Shown piece by piece: positions 1-8,032 of a stretch of 64,000 nucleotides of DNA. The position numbers were made by a program, and so were the translations under genes. Every line of letters starts with the position of its first letter. Positions within the stretch are counted from its first letter, which is position 1. Below the pieces are notes generated by a model, which worked only from the letters and a program-made list of their open reading frames with translations, was not told the origin of the DNA and searched no databases. Source of the DNA: Herbiconiux gentiana (GTDB taxonomy: Bacteria; Actinomycetota; Actinomycetes; Actinomycetales; Microbacteriaceae); NCBI RefSeq assembly GCF_024978135.1, contig NZ_JANTEZ010000004.1, positions 62,001 through 126,000 of the forward strand, written 5' to 3'.

Positions 1-1468
1 CGACCTCGTCGCCACGGGCGTTGGCCCGGGCCGCGACGAGGCGGCGGTAGCGGGTGACCAGGCGCGCACCGAGCTCGCGCTCGGCCTCGCGGATGGAGCG
101 GCCGAAGTCGTCGTCGAGCTCCACCGGCAGGTCGACGATGCGCTTGGCGGGCAGGTCGGCGGCCACGTCGATCTTGCGACGCCGCACGATGCCCATGTCG
201 ATCACGGCCTCGCGCGCCTCGGCGAAGAAGCCCGCGTCGGCGGGGGTGAGGCCGATCTCCTCGAGGTGCTCCATCAGCTCGGGGCCGGGCTTGTCGCCGT
301 CGATCCAGCCGAGGAACTGCCAGATCGCCCGGAAGTCGTCGACGTCGTTGATCAGCGGCGTTCCGGTGAGCGCCATCATCAGCGGGTTGCCGCCGGGGGC
401 GGTGTGCCGGATGCGGTCGGCCAGCGCCAGCACGTTGCGCGACCGCAGCGACGTCATGTTCTTGATGAAGTGCGCCTCGTCGACCACCATGCCGCGGAAG
501 CCCATGCTGCCGAGCCAGGACAGGTGCCGGTCGAGCACCTCGTAGTTGACCACCACGACGTCGGCGAAGGCGTCGAGCGTCTCGCCGTCGCCGTGCACGA
601 CGGTGGCCCGGCGGTGCGGGGTCCAGAGCTCGACCTCGCGGGCCCAGTTCATCTTCACCACGTTCGGCACGACGGCCAGCAGCGGGTAGGCGTCGGCGAC
701 GGATGCGGCCAGCAGCGACTGCGCCGTCTTTCCGAGACCGGGCTCGTCGGCGAGCAGGAAGGTGCGGTGCCCCGCCTGCACGCTCTGCAGGAAGCGGGAC
801 TGGTGCACCATCAGCTCATGACCGGGAGGGGACAGCCGGTCGATCGTGGGCGCCTCGGGCAACTCCATGCTGGCGGCGCGCCCGCCGGCACCGTACTCGA
901 AGGCGCGGTAGAGCGGGCCGAGCAGTTCCCAGTTCGAGAGCCGGCCGACACCGTGCGGCTTCGCCGGCGTGAGGTCGGGGGCCATGAACGGGTTGGCGAG
1001 CTGGCGCGACTTGACCGACACCGGCACGACCTGGCGCTCGGCGAGTTCCGGCGGCACGACGGTGGCGGTGGGCGCGGGCGCCTCCGGCTCGTCGTCGGGC
1101 ACCTCGTAGCCGGCGTCTTCCAGGTACTCTCGGCGCAGGCTCCGGGCGGCGGGCGAGAGCGGGGCGTCGTTCTCGAGCAGGGCGATCAGCGAGGTGTCGC
1201 GCGCGGCGGTGCGGGCTAGGATCGACGCGATGCCGTCGAGGCGCTTGAGCTGCTCGGCCCGCTCGGCGTCGCCGAGGGTCGTGTCGCCCTTGATGCCGGC
1301 GCGCTCCTCGCGCATCAGCAGCGCCACCACGAGGAACTTCGTGCGGTTGGCGGGGGCGACCTTGCCGCGCTGGGCGGCGGCTTCGACCTCGCGCACCTTG
1401 CGGGCGAGGATCGGGATCAGACCGGTGTTGTCTGCGGTTCGCGAACGGCGGTTGCCGGACCTTGACAA
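1..1468 (-). CDS. SNF2-family DEAD/DEAH-box helicase (3' end beyond the window)
   Basis: Partial gene running off the left edge; about 489 N-terminal codons are visible. An SF2 ATPase of the SNF2 type is shown by a Walker A motif DEPGLGKT near residue 236, a DEAH box (DEAHFIKN) near residue 328 and a TGTPL motif III shortly after. The first ~200 residues carry no fold I recognise and hold an Arg/Lys-rich start and an acidic Glu-Pro stretch. The helicase C domain would lie outside the window. I chose a TTG start at 1468 because AGGAGG sits four bases upstream and there is no in-frame ATG nearby. Family knowledge: ATP-driven translocation on double-stranded DNA, often in repair or remodelling; the exact role is unknown. 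Confidence 0.85.
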   Translation of the reverse strand, partial: MSRSGNRRSRTADNTGLIPILARKVREVEAAAQRGKVAPANRTKFLVVALLMREERAGIKGDTTLGDAERAEQLKRLDGIASILARTAARDTSLIALLENDAPLSPAARSLRREYLEDAGYEVPDDEPEAPAPTATVVPPELAERQVVPVSVKSRQLANPFMAPDLTPAKPHGVGRLSNWELLGPLYRAFEYGAGGRAASMELPEAPTIDRLSPPGHELMVHQSRFLQSVQAGHRTFLLADEPGLGKTAQSLLAASVADAYPLLAVVPNVVKMNWAREVELWTPHRRATVVHGDGETLDAFADVVVVNYEVLDRHLSWLGSMGFRGMVVDEAHFIKNMTSLRSRNVLALADRIRHTAPGGNPLMMALTGTPLINDVDDFRAIWQFLGWIDGDKPGPELMEHLEEIGLTPADAGFFAEAREAVIDMGIVRRRKIDVAADLPAKRIVDLPVELDDDFGRSIREAERELGARLVTRYRRLVAARANARGDEV

Positions 1469-1602
1469 GAGTCCTCCTGGACAGTGAGGCGGAATGCACG
1501 GGCCAGGACGGTAGAGCATCCTGGGGGGTTCAGCATCTCGGGCGGTCGAGCAGGGCGATGGAATCGCGGTCGAGCCGAGGAGCGGGAGATCCCGTGACGC
1601 GC

Positions 1603-1941
1603 TCAGTCTACGCGATGCACCTTGATCAGGAGGCCACTGGCGATGAAGACGATCGCGCCGACGCCGTGGGCGATCTGCCAGCCGATCAGCGGGAGGTCGA
1701 TCGGCAGCACGGGATTCCACAGCACGGCGATGGCGGCGAGCGGCGGCAGCCACCACCACTGCTTCGCCTGCACGGCGAACACGAGCATGATCAGGGCGAG
1801 GATGGCGATGACGAAGCGCGCCACGGTGAACCAGCCGTCGTCGCCGATCACGGCCAGAAAGGCCACCAGGGCGATCGCGCCGAGCAGCCCGGGGGCGAGC
1901 GCGGGGCGGGTGAAGTCGGGGGTGGTCTGTCGCGCGCTCAT
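1603..1941 (-). CDS. small four-helix membrane protein (DUF6804-like)
   Basis: A 112-residue hydrophobic protein. Four membrane segments can be seen: about residues 17-33, 38-58, 63-77 and 85-105. A Trp-rich turn (KQWWWLPP) and the string LWNPVLPIDLP between helices recall the actinobacterial DUF6804 family, but this is from memory of the family pattern and is not certain. No catalytic motif is visible. It diverges from the gene at 1981 across only 39 bases, and a TAGGAT box lies nine bases before its ATG, so it is probably transcribed almost without a leader. Confidence 0.65.
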   Translation of the reverse strand: MSARQTTPDFTRPALAPGLLGAIALVAFLAVIGDDGWFTVARFVIAILALIMLVFAVQAKQWWWLPPLAAIAVLWNPVLPIDLPLIGWQIAHGVGAIVFIASGLLIKVHRVD

Positions 1942-1950
1942 GTCTCGCCA

Positions 1951-1956
1951 ATCCTA
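1951..1956 (-). promoter_or_regulatory. -10 box TAGGAT for the 1941 membrane protein
   Basis: TAGGAT on the minus strand ends nine bases before the ATG, with no ribosome binding site between. It fits a leaderless or near-leaderless promoter and is back-to-back with the box at 1969. Confidence 0.45.
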
Positions 1957-1968
1957 CGCGGCGCTCGG

Positions 1969-1974
1969 TAGGGT
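1969..1974 (+). promoter_or_regulatory. -10 box TAGGGT, leaderless start of the psuG operon
   Basis: TAGGGT is followed by six bases and the ATG at 1981. There is no Shine-Dalgarno sequence, so transcription probably starts at or next to the A of the start codon. Confidence 0.55.
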
Positions 1975-1980
1975 GAACCC

Positions 1981-2379
1981 ATGTCATTCACGTCGGGTGC
2001 TTCGACCCCCCTTTTCGCAGGCCCAGAGGGGCTCTGGACCGCCGATCCCGAGGAGCTCGCCGCGCGGCTGTTCGTGACCGTCTTCGCCGGCCAGGGCGCG
2101 GTGCCGCTGCCGCAGAAAGACGTCTCGGAGGTCTACTCGACGCTCGCCGGCCTCGGCGGCTACTCGCTTCCCGACGTGCGCTCGGGCAACACGCAGCCCC
2201 TCGGCCTGACGGTGCAGCTGGCCCAGGAGGCCATCCTGACCTGGGAGCGCGCGACCGTCGCGGTGCGGCTCTCGGCCGGCGCAGGTCCCGTGTCGCACAC
2301 GGTGACGATGCTCCGCTTCGGGCCGGGCATCCTGAACGCCGCCGACCCGGTGGCCGCGCTCAAGGCGCGGCTGCACTGA
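1981..2379 (+). CDS. unrecognised 132-aa protein, first gene of the psuG operon
   Basis: I do not recognise this protein. It is soluble (no membrane segment or signal peptide), with a mix of hydrophobic and acidic residues and a central stretch suggesting alternating strands and a helix (around residues 72-100). There is no Cys cluster or nucleotide-binding motif. Its TGA overlaps the ATG of the pseudouridine-5'-phosphate glycosidase gene by one base, so the two are translationally coupled. That context suggests, but does not prove, a role linked to nucleoside catabolism. The start at 1981 fits a TAGGGT box six bases upstream (leaderless). Confidence 0.75.
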   Translation: MSFTSGASTPLFAGPEGLWTADPEELAARLFVTVFAGQGAVPLPQKDVSEVYSTLAGLGGYSLPDVRSGNTQPLGLTVQLAQEAILTWERATVAVRLSAGAGPVSHTVTMLRFGPGILNAADPVAALKARLH

Positions 2380-3350
2380 TGGCGCGCGGCATCCAGACCG
2401 AGGCCTTCCGGCTCTCCGACGAGGTCGCCGAGGCCCTCGCGGCCGGCCGCCCCGTGGTCGCTCTCGAGTCGACGATCATCTCGCACGGTCTCCCCCGCCC
2501 CCGCAACCTCGAGGCGGCGCGGGAGTTCGAGGCGATCCTCCGTGACGCGGGGGTCACTCCCGCCACGATCGCGGTGCTCGACGGCGTTCCGCGCATCGGC
2601 CTCGACGACGACGGCGTGCGCCGCATCGCCGAGGAGGACATGACGAAGGCCAGCGTGCGCGACCTGCCGATCCTCTCGGCCAAGGGCGCGAGCGGAGCCA
2701 CCACGGTGGCGGCCACGGCCTACCTCGCGGGGCGCGCCGGCGTGCGCGTCTTCGCCACGGGCGGTCTCGGGGGTGTGCACCGGGGCGCCTCCGACACCTT
2801 CGACGAGTCGGCCGACCTCTCGGCGCTCGCACTCTCGGGGGTCACGGTGGTCTCGGCGGGGGTCAAGTCGGTGCTCGACATCCCCGCCACGCTCGAGCGC
2901 CTCGAGACGCTGAGCGTCCCGGTGGTCGGCTACCGCACCACCGACTTCCCGAGCTTCTGGCTGAGCACCTCGGGCTACACGATCGACTGGTCGGTCGACG
3001 ACACCGACGAGATCGCCCGGGTCATGCGCGGACAGGACCTGCTCGGCCACGGCCAGGGCATCGTGGTGGCGAACCCGCTGCCCGCCGACCAGCAGTGGGA
3101 CCCGGAGGAGCACGACCGCGTGCTGGCCACCGCCTTCGCCGCGGCCGACGCCGCGGGCGTCTCGGGCAAGGCGGTCACACCGTTCCTGCTCGGCTTCATC
3201 GTCGAGGAGTCGGGCGGGCGCAGCCTCGAGGTGAATCTCGACATCGCCCGCAACAACGTGCGGCTCGCGGGCGGCATCGCCCGGTCGTGGAGCGCCCTGA
3301 ACAGCGGGTCGCCGACGGACAGCACCGCTCCCATCGGCACCGCGGTCTAG
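2379..3350 (+). CDS. psuG: pseudouridine-5'-phosphate glycosidase
   Basis: 323 residues, full length for the PsuG/YeiN (IndA-like) family, which cleaves pseudouridine 5'-phosphate to uracil and ribose 5-phosphate by breaking a C-C glycosidic bond. Family signatures are conserved: VALESTIISHG (catalytic-type Glu at residue 30), ATGGLGGVHRG, SAGVKSVLDIPATLE with the Schiff-base-type Lys at 163, TDFPSFW and NPLP. The ATG overlaps the stop of the 132-aa gene by one base, and the kinase gene starts four bases after this stop. Together they form a pseudouridine breakdown operon in which the downstream kinase supplies the substrate. The C-terminal ~20 residues are polar and probably disordered. Confidence 0.95.
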   Translation: MARGIQTEAFRLSDEVAEALAAGRPVVALESTIISHGLPRPRNLEAAREFEAILRDAGVTPATIAVLDGVPRIGLDDDGVRRIAEEDMTKASVRDLPILSAKGASGATTVAATAYLAGRAGVRVFATGGLGGVHRGASDTFDESADLSALALSGVTVVSAGVKSVLDIPATLERLETLSVPVVGYRTTDFPSFWLSTSGYTIDWSVDDTDEIARVMRGQDLLGHGQGIVVANPLPADQQWDPEEHDRVLATAFAAADAAGVSGKAVTPFLLGFIVEESGGRSLEVNLDIARNNVRLAGGIARSWSALNSGSPTDSTAPIGTAV

Positions 3351-3353
3351 CCC

Positions 3354-4364
3354 GTGCCGAGGGTGATCGCGTTCGGCGACGTCTTCGACGACATCATCGT
3401 CACCCCGGCCGGCGAGATCCGCCCCGACACCGACACCTCGGCGACGATCGAGCGGCGTTCGGGCGGGTCGGCGGCGAACGCGGCGGCCTGGTTCGGCCAC
3501 CTCGGCGCCGAGTCGCACTTCTTCGGGCGGGTCGGCGCGGCCGACGTCGAGCGGCACGCGGTCGAGCTCGCGGAGTCAGGGGTCGCGGCCCACCTCGTCG
3601 GCGACCCCGACCGGCCGACGGGCACCATCGTCGTGGTGCTGCAGCCCGACCGCACCCGCACGATGCTCACCGAGCGCGGAGCCAACAGCCTCACGGGCCC
3701 GGCCGACATCGACCGCTCCCTGCTCGAGCCGGGCGCCCACCTGCACCTCACCGGCTACTCGCTCTTCAACGACGTGCCCGGGTCGGAGCGCCTCAGCGCC
3801 GTGCGATCGTGCGCCGCTCTCATCGCCGACGCGGGCGCGGCCGGCATGTCGGTCTCGGTCAATCCCGGTTCGGCGGGCTTCATCGCCGACCACGGAGCCG
3901 CCACCGTGCTCGACGCGGCCCGCGGCGCGACCGTGCTGCTGCCGAACCTCGACGAGGGGCGCGCTCTGACGGGGGCCGATGATCCGGAGGCGGTCGCGAT
4001 CGCGCTGCTCGAGCACGCCCCGGTGGTGGCGCTCACGATGGGGCGGGGCGGGGTGCTCGCCGCGGTTCGGCGGGGGCACGGGCATCCACTCGTCGTGCGC
4101 CTGCCGGCCCTGCTGGTCGACCCGGTCGACACCACCGGAGCCGGTGACGCCTTCAGCGCCGGCTTCGTGCACGCCCTGCTCACGAGCGGAAGCCTCGACC
4201 CCGAGACCATCGACGAGGAGCGCCTCGAACGGGCGGGCCGCGAGGGTGTGCGCTGCGCGGCCGTCGCGATCCAGCGGCTCGGCGCCCGCCCGCCGGCCGC
4301 GGAGGCCCCGACGGCCCCGGATGCCCCGACGGCCCCGGTCGGCCCGGCCGAGGTGCCGGCGTGA
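3354..4364 (+). CDS. psuK: PfkB-family sugar kinase, probable pseudouridine kinase
   Basis: 336 residues with a PfkB/ribokinase fold. An N-terminal ribokinase-like strand is followed by GGSAANAA (substrate-binding glycines, around residue 37) and the C-terminal signature DTTGAGDAF near residue 260, whose Asp is the catalytic base. The tail is an Ala-Pro-Thr repeat of about 20 residues. It starts with GTG three bases after psuG and its end overlaps the next gene by four bases (GTGA). Pairing with psuG points to phosphorylation of pseudouridine; ribokinase or adenosine-type kinase activity cannot be ruled out from sequence alone. Confidence 0.85.
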   Translation: MPRVIAFGDVFDDIIVTPAGEIRPDTDTSATIERRSGGSAANAAAWFGHLGAESHFFGRVGAADVERHAVELAESGVAAHLVGDPDRPTGTIVVVLQPDRTRTMLTERGANSLTGPADIDRSLLEPGAHLHLTGYSLFNDVPGSERLSAVRSCAALIADAGAAGMSVSVNPGSAGFIADHGAATVLDAARGATVLLPNLDEGRALTGADDPEAVAIALLEHAPVVALTMGRGGVLAAVRRGHGHPLVVRLPALLVDPVDTTGAGDAFSAGFVHALLTSGSLDPETIDEERLERAGREGVRCAAVAIQRLGARPPAAEAPTAPDAPTAPVGPAEVPA

Positions 4365-5722
4365 CCTCGGCCACCGCGCCCGCCGCCCCCGATCCCGACG
4401 ACGAGGCCGCCCTCGAGCGCCTCCGCACCCTGATTCGCATCCCCACGATGTCGGTGGCTCCGGCCGAGCGCGACGAGGCCGCCTTCGACCTCTTCGCCGC
4501 GACCCTCCGCGAGCTCTACCCGCTCGTGCACGAGCGCCTCGAGCTCGAACGGATGCTCGACCGCACCTTTCTCTTCCGCTGGCCCGGCCGAGTCGCCGGC
4601 CGTGCGTCCATCCTGATGGGCCACTACGACGTCGTGGTCGCCGATGACGAGGGCTGGGAGCATCCCCCCTTCGCCGCCGACGTCACCGGAGACGGCGCCG
4701 ATCGCGTGCTCTGGGGCCGCGGCACGCTCGACGACAAGGGCTCGGTCGCCGCCGTGCTGGAGGCCGTCGAGCGCTCGCTCGCCGCCGGCGTCACCCCCGA
4801 ACACGACGTCTACCTGCTCTTCGGCCACGACGAGGAGACCGCGGGCACCGGCGCCGAGGCCGCCGCCCGCGCGCTGCACGAGCGCGGCGTCGACCTCGGT
4901 CTCGTGCTCGACGAGGGCGGTGCCGTGATCGAGCGGGCCTTCCCCACGGTCGAGGTGCCCGTCGCGGTGGTCGGCGTGAGCGAGAAGGGCACGACGAACT
5001 TCACCCTCACGGTGGAGCAACGGGGCGGGCACGCGTCCACTCCCCCGGCCGACACCGCCACGAACCGGTTGGCCCGGGCCATCACGCGCCTCGAGCGGCA
5101 CCCGTTCCCGGCCGCGCTCAACCCGGTCACGGCCCGCATGATCGCCACGATCGGCGCGCACGCGAGAGATCCGCTGCGCGCGGTCTTCACCCGGGCCGGG
5201 CTGTTCCGCTCGCTGATCGTGCCCGTGTTCGCCCGCCTCAGCGACGAGACGGCCGCGATGGTGCGCACCACCATGGCGGTGACCCAGCTCTCGGGTTCGT
5301 CCGCGCCGAACGCCCTCGCCGAACGCGCCCAGGCCGTCGTGAACGTGCGCATCGCGGTGGGCTCGACCGTCGACGAGGCCAGGCGGCACCTCGAGCGCTC
5401 GATCGCCGATCCGCTGGTGCGGGTGGAATCCACGATGGAGAACGATCCCGCCCGGGTCTCCCGCATGGACGGCCCCGACTGGCAACTGCTCGCCGAGACG
5501 ATCGTCGCGAGCTATCCGGGTACGGTCGTCACGCCCTACGTGCAGACGGGTGCCACCGATTCACGCTGGTTCTCCCCGCACAGCCGCTCGGTCTACCGCT
5601 TCAGCCCGTTCGAGATGTCGGCCGACGAGCGCGCGACGCTGCATGCCAAGAACGAGCGGATGCACGTGCACACGTGGTTCACGGGCATCCGCTTCTTCGA
5701 GCGCCTGCTGAGGCGGCTCTAG
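4361..5722 (+). CDS. M20-family metallocarboxypeptidase (carboxypeptidase S / PM20D1-like)
   Basis: 453 residues, two-zinc M20 peptidase. Visible metal and catalytic motifs: GHYDVV (residues ~87-92), GRGTLDDKGS (~120-129, bridging Asp), GHDEET (~154-159, catalytic Glu followed by a metal ligand), and the dimerisation-domain motif GGHASTPP. The spacing and the GRGTLDDKG form are those of carboxypeptidase S and PM20D1-type enzymes, which hydrolyse dipeptides or N-acyl amino acids. No signal peptide is visible, so it is probably cytoplasmic. Its GTG start overlaps the kinase stop by four bases, making it the last gene of the operon. Its link to pseudouridine use is not obvious. Confidence 0.9.
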   Translation: MTSATAPAAPDPDDEAALERLRTLIRIPTMSVAPAERDEAAFDLFAATLRELYPLVHERLELERMLDRTFLFRWPGRVAGRASILMGHYDVVVADDEGWEHPPFAADVTGDGADRVLWGRGTLDDKGSVAAVLEAVERSLAAGVTPEHDVYLLFGHDEETAGTGAEAAARALHERGVDLGLVLDEGGAVIERAFPTVEVPVAVVGVSEKGTTNFTLTVEQRGGHASTPPADTATNRLARAITRLERHPFPAALNPVTARMIATIGAHARDPLRAVFTRAGLFRSLIVPVFARLSDETAAMVRTTMAVTQLSGSSAPNALAERAQAVVNVRIAVGSTVDEARRHLERSIADPLVRVESTMENDPARVSRMDGPDWQLLAETIVASYPGTVVTPYVQTGATDSRWFSPHSRSVYRFSPFEMSADERATLHAKNERMHVHTWFTGIRFFERLLRRL

Positions 5723-5749
5723 CGCAACTGCGCCAGCGACGGGCTCTAG

Positions 5750-6349
5750 CTACTCGCCGCTCTTCTCGGCGTTCAGCTGCGCCTGCAGCTCCGGCAGCCG
5801 GATCGGACGGCTCGACGGCGGCAGGTCGTGCACCCGCTCGAGGGCGGGCTCGAGCTCGGACAGCCACGCCTTGTAGCCCTCCTCGTTCAGGTGCAGCCGG
5901 TCTTCGGTGAAGTCGGGGTTGAGCTCGCCCGACTCGACGGCCATCACGGGCCAGAGGTCGAGGTAGTGCGCGCGCACGGTGGCGGCGAACTGCCAGACGT
6001 GACGGTTGATCTCCTTGACGAACTCGGCGTACTCGGCGCCGCGCGGCAGCACCGACTGCACCAGGATGCGTGCGTCGGGCTGCGCGGCCCGGATGTTCAC
6101 CAGCGCGGTCTCGATGCCGCGGACGACCTGCTCGATGCCCCGCCGGTTGGCGACGTCATTGGTGCCGATCAGCAGCACGACGGTGTCGGGGTCTTCGGCC
6201 GCCACCTCGTCGAGCCGGGCGATGAGCCCCTCGGTGGTGTCGCCGCCGACGCCGAGGTTGACGGCCTCGAGCTCGGGGAACCACTCCTGCCAGCGTCCGC
6301 CTTCGATCAGGCTGTCTCCGACGAAGACGGTCTTGGGCTTTCCGGACAT
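5750..6349 (-). CDS. SGNH/GDSL-type hydrolase
   Basis: 199 residues. The four SGNH blocks are present: VGDSLIEGG (nucleophile Ser13), NLGVGGDTT (Gly), LLIGTNDV (Asn) and a C-terminal DRLHLNEEGY carrying the Asp-x-x-His pair. This resembles the esterase or platelet-activating-factor acetylhydrolase-like branch. No signal peptide is visible. I chose the ATG at 6349 over an in-frame GTG six bases upstream because GGAGGT lies four bases before it. It converges with the M20 gene (27 bases apart) and follows the SDR gene on the same strand. Substrate unknown. Confidence 0.9.
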   Translation of the reverse strand: MSGKPKTVFVGDSLIEGGRWQEWFPELEAVNLGVGGDTTEGLIARLDEVAAEDPDTVVLLIGTNDVANRRGIEQVVRGIETALVNIRAAQPDARILVQSVLPRGAEYAEFVKEINRHVWQFAATVRAHYLDLWPVMAVESGELNPDFTEDRLHLNEEGYKAWLSELEPALERVHDLPPSSRPIRLPELQAQLNAEKSGE

Positions 6350-6376
6350 CCGCACCTCCAGGTGAAGTAGATCCCC

Positions 6377-6382
6377 ATTTTA
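6377..6382 (-). promoter_or_regulatory. -10 box TAAAAT for the SGNH hydrolase gene
   Basis: TAAAAT on the minus strand overlaps the TAA stop of the SDR gene and leaves a leader of about 20 bases holding the GGAGGT ribosome binding site of the hydrolase. No clear -35 was seen. Confidence 0.4.
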
Positions 6383-7915
6383 CCCGGGGGCGACGATCCC
6401 CGCTTCGGCCTGCTCGGCCGAGGCCTCCCGGGCGCGGTCCTTCTTGGCCGCGAGCAAGGCCGTCTCGGTGATGCGGTTGGCCATCCCGTTGAAGATCACG
6501 CCATGGAACGGCAGGATCGCGAACCAGTACAACCGGCCGCCGAGGCCGCGCGGGAAGAAGATGGCGCGCTGATCGTAGATCGAGCCTCCGTCGTCGGACG
6601 GCGTGGCCCGCATCTCGAGCCACGCACCGCCCGGCACCTTCATCTCCGCGCGCAGGCGCAGGAACGACCCGCGGTCGATCTGCTCGACCCGCCAGAAGTC
6701 GAGCGCATCGCCCGTGTGCAGCTCGGTCTGGCTGCGGCGGCCTCGGCGGAGGCCGACGCCGCCGACGATCTTGTCCATCCAGCCGCGCACGGCCCAGGCG
6801 ATCGGGAAGGAGTACCAGCCGTTCTCGCCGCCGATCCCCTCGATCACGCGCCACAGCTCGTCGGCGGGAGCGGGCGTGCGGCGCTGCTTCACGTCGAGGT
6901 AGACCGTGTGACCGGCCCAGTCGGGGTCGCTCGGCAGCGGGTCGCTCACCGCGCCGGGCACGAAGGCGTCCTGCCAGCTGGTCTCGACCTCTCCGGCCTT
7001 CATCTTGCCGAGCGCGAGACGCACGGCCCGACGGTAGGGCGTGAGCCCGCCTTCGGGGTCGTCGATGTAGCTGCGGATGTCGTGCTCGTGCGTGACGCAG
7101 TCGAACTGCAGCGAGGCGATGATGGGCACGGCCAGCGCGCGCGGGATCGGCGTGACGAGGTTCACCCACTGCGACGCGAGCCACGGCGTCAGAACGGGCA
7201 GGGCGGCGATCGGCCGCTGGGCGAGACCGGCCTCGAGGGCGTAGCCGTTCATCATCTGGCCGTAGCGCAGCACGTCGGGCCCGCCGATGTCGAAGGTGCG
7301 GTTCACCTCGGGCGGCAGCTCGGCGGCCTTGACCAGGTAGTAGAGCACGTCGCGCACGGCGATGGGCTGGATGCGGTTGCGCACCCACTTCGGTGCCGGC
7401 ATGTAGGGCAGCACGTCGGTGAGGTGCCTCACCATCTCGAACGACGTCGATCCCGAGCCGATCACGACGCCCGCCTGCAGGGCGGCGGTGGGCACGCCCG
7501 ACTCGAGCAGGATGCGGCCGACGGCGACCCGCGACCGCAGGTGGGGCGACAGCTCACCGCTCTCGGGGTGCAGACCGCCGAGGTAGACGACCCGCTTCAC
7601 GCCGGCCTCGGCCACCGCGGTCGCGACGTTGTGCGCCGCGATCTCCTCGCTCTTCTCGAAGTCGCCCTTTCCGCCCATCGAGTGCACGAGGTAGTAGAAG
7701 ACGTCGACACCCTCGACGGCACCCCGCACCGACTCGGCATCGCCGAGATCGCCCTGCACGATCTCGACCGACGCCGCCCAGGGCACGTCGCGCAGCTTCT
7801 CGGGGGTACGCACCAGCACCCGCACGTCGAAGCCCGCGTCGAGCAGTCGGGGCACGAGGCGCCCTCCGATGTAGCCGGTCGCGCCCGTGACGAGGGCCAA
7901 ACGTCGGGATTCCAT
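6380..7915 (-). CDS. SDR-family NAD(P)-binding oxidoreductase with C-terminal DUF2867
   Basis: 511 residues. The N-terminal half is an atypical short-chain dehydrogenase/NmrA-type Rossmann domain (TGATGYIGGRL at residues ~9-19, a YYLVHSMGG motif, and GGLHPE). The C-terminal ~150 residues match DUF2867, a START/polyketide-cyclase-like domain often fused to this dehydrogenase in actinobacteria (WYSFPIAWAVRGWMD; FFPRGLGGRLYWF). The ATG at 7915 is preferred to a GTG nine bases upstream, because a TAGCGT box stands seven bases before it, as at other leaderless starts here. A set of three short direct repeats lies upstream (7958-8027). Substrate unknown. Confidence 0.88.
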   Translation of the reverse strand: MESRRLALVTGATGYIGGRLVPRLLDAGFDVRVLVRTPEKLRDVPWAASVEIVQGDLGDAESVRGAVEGVDVFYYLVHSMGGKGDFEKSEEIAAHNVATAVAEAGVKRVVYLGGLHPESGELSPHLRSRVAVGRILLESGVPTAALQAGVVIGSGSTSFEMVRHLTDVLPYMPAPKWVRNRIQPIAVRDVLYYLVKAAELPPEVNRTFDIGGPDVLRYGQMMNGYALEAGLAQRPIAALPVLTPWLASQWVNLVTPIPRALAVPIIASLQFDCVTHEHDIRSYIDDPEGGLTPYRRAVRLALGKMKAGEVETSWQDAFVPGAVSDPLPSDPDWAGHTVYLDVKQRRTPAPADELWRVIEGIGGENGWYSFPIAWAVRGWMDKIVGGVGLRRGRRSQTELHTGDALDFWRVEQIDRGSFLRLRAEMKVPGGAWLEMRATPSDDGGSIYDQRAIFFPRGLGGRLYWFAILPFHGVIFNGMANRITETALLAAKKDRAREASAEQAEAGIVAPG

Positions 7916-7922
7916 ACCCTTC

Positions 7923-7928
7923 ACGCTA
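7923..7928 (-). promoter_or_regulatory. -10 box TAGCGT, leaderless start of the SDR-DUF2867 gene
   Basis: TAGCGT on the minus strand, seven bases before the ATG at 7915, with no Shine-Dalgarno sequence. Confidence 0.45.
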
Positions 7929-7957
7929 GCCCTCGCAAGCCCCTTGCGGACCGGGGC

Positions 7958-8027
7958 CCGACGGATCGTCAGGTGCCTTGTTCACCATCGGGCACCCGAC
8001 AGATCATCGGCCGCCGACGGATTGTCA
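7958..8027. repeat. three degenerate 14-bp direct repeats upstream of the SDR gene
   Basis: Copies at 7958-7971, 7996-8009 and 8014-8027 follow the pattern ccgac(g/a)gat(c/t)(g/a)tc(a/g). Copies 1 and 3 differ at a single base; copy 2 differs more. They occupy the gap between the end of the deoC-ALDH operon and the SDR promoter, where an operator would be expected. Confidence 0.5.
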
Positions 8028-8032
8028 GCCCG

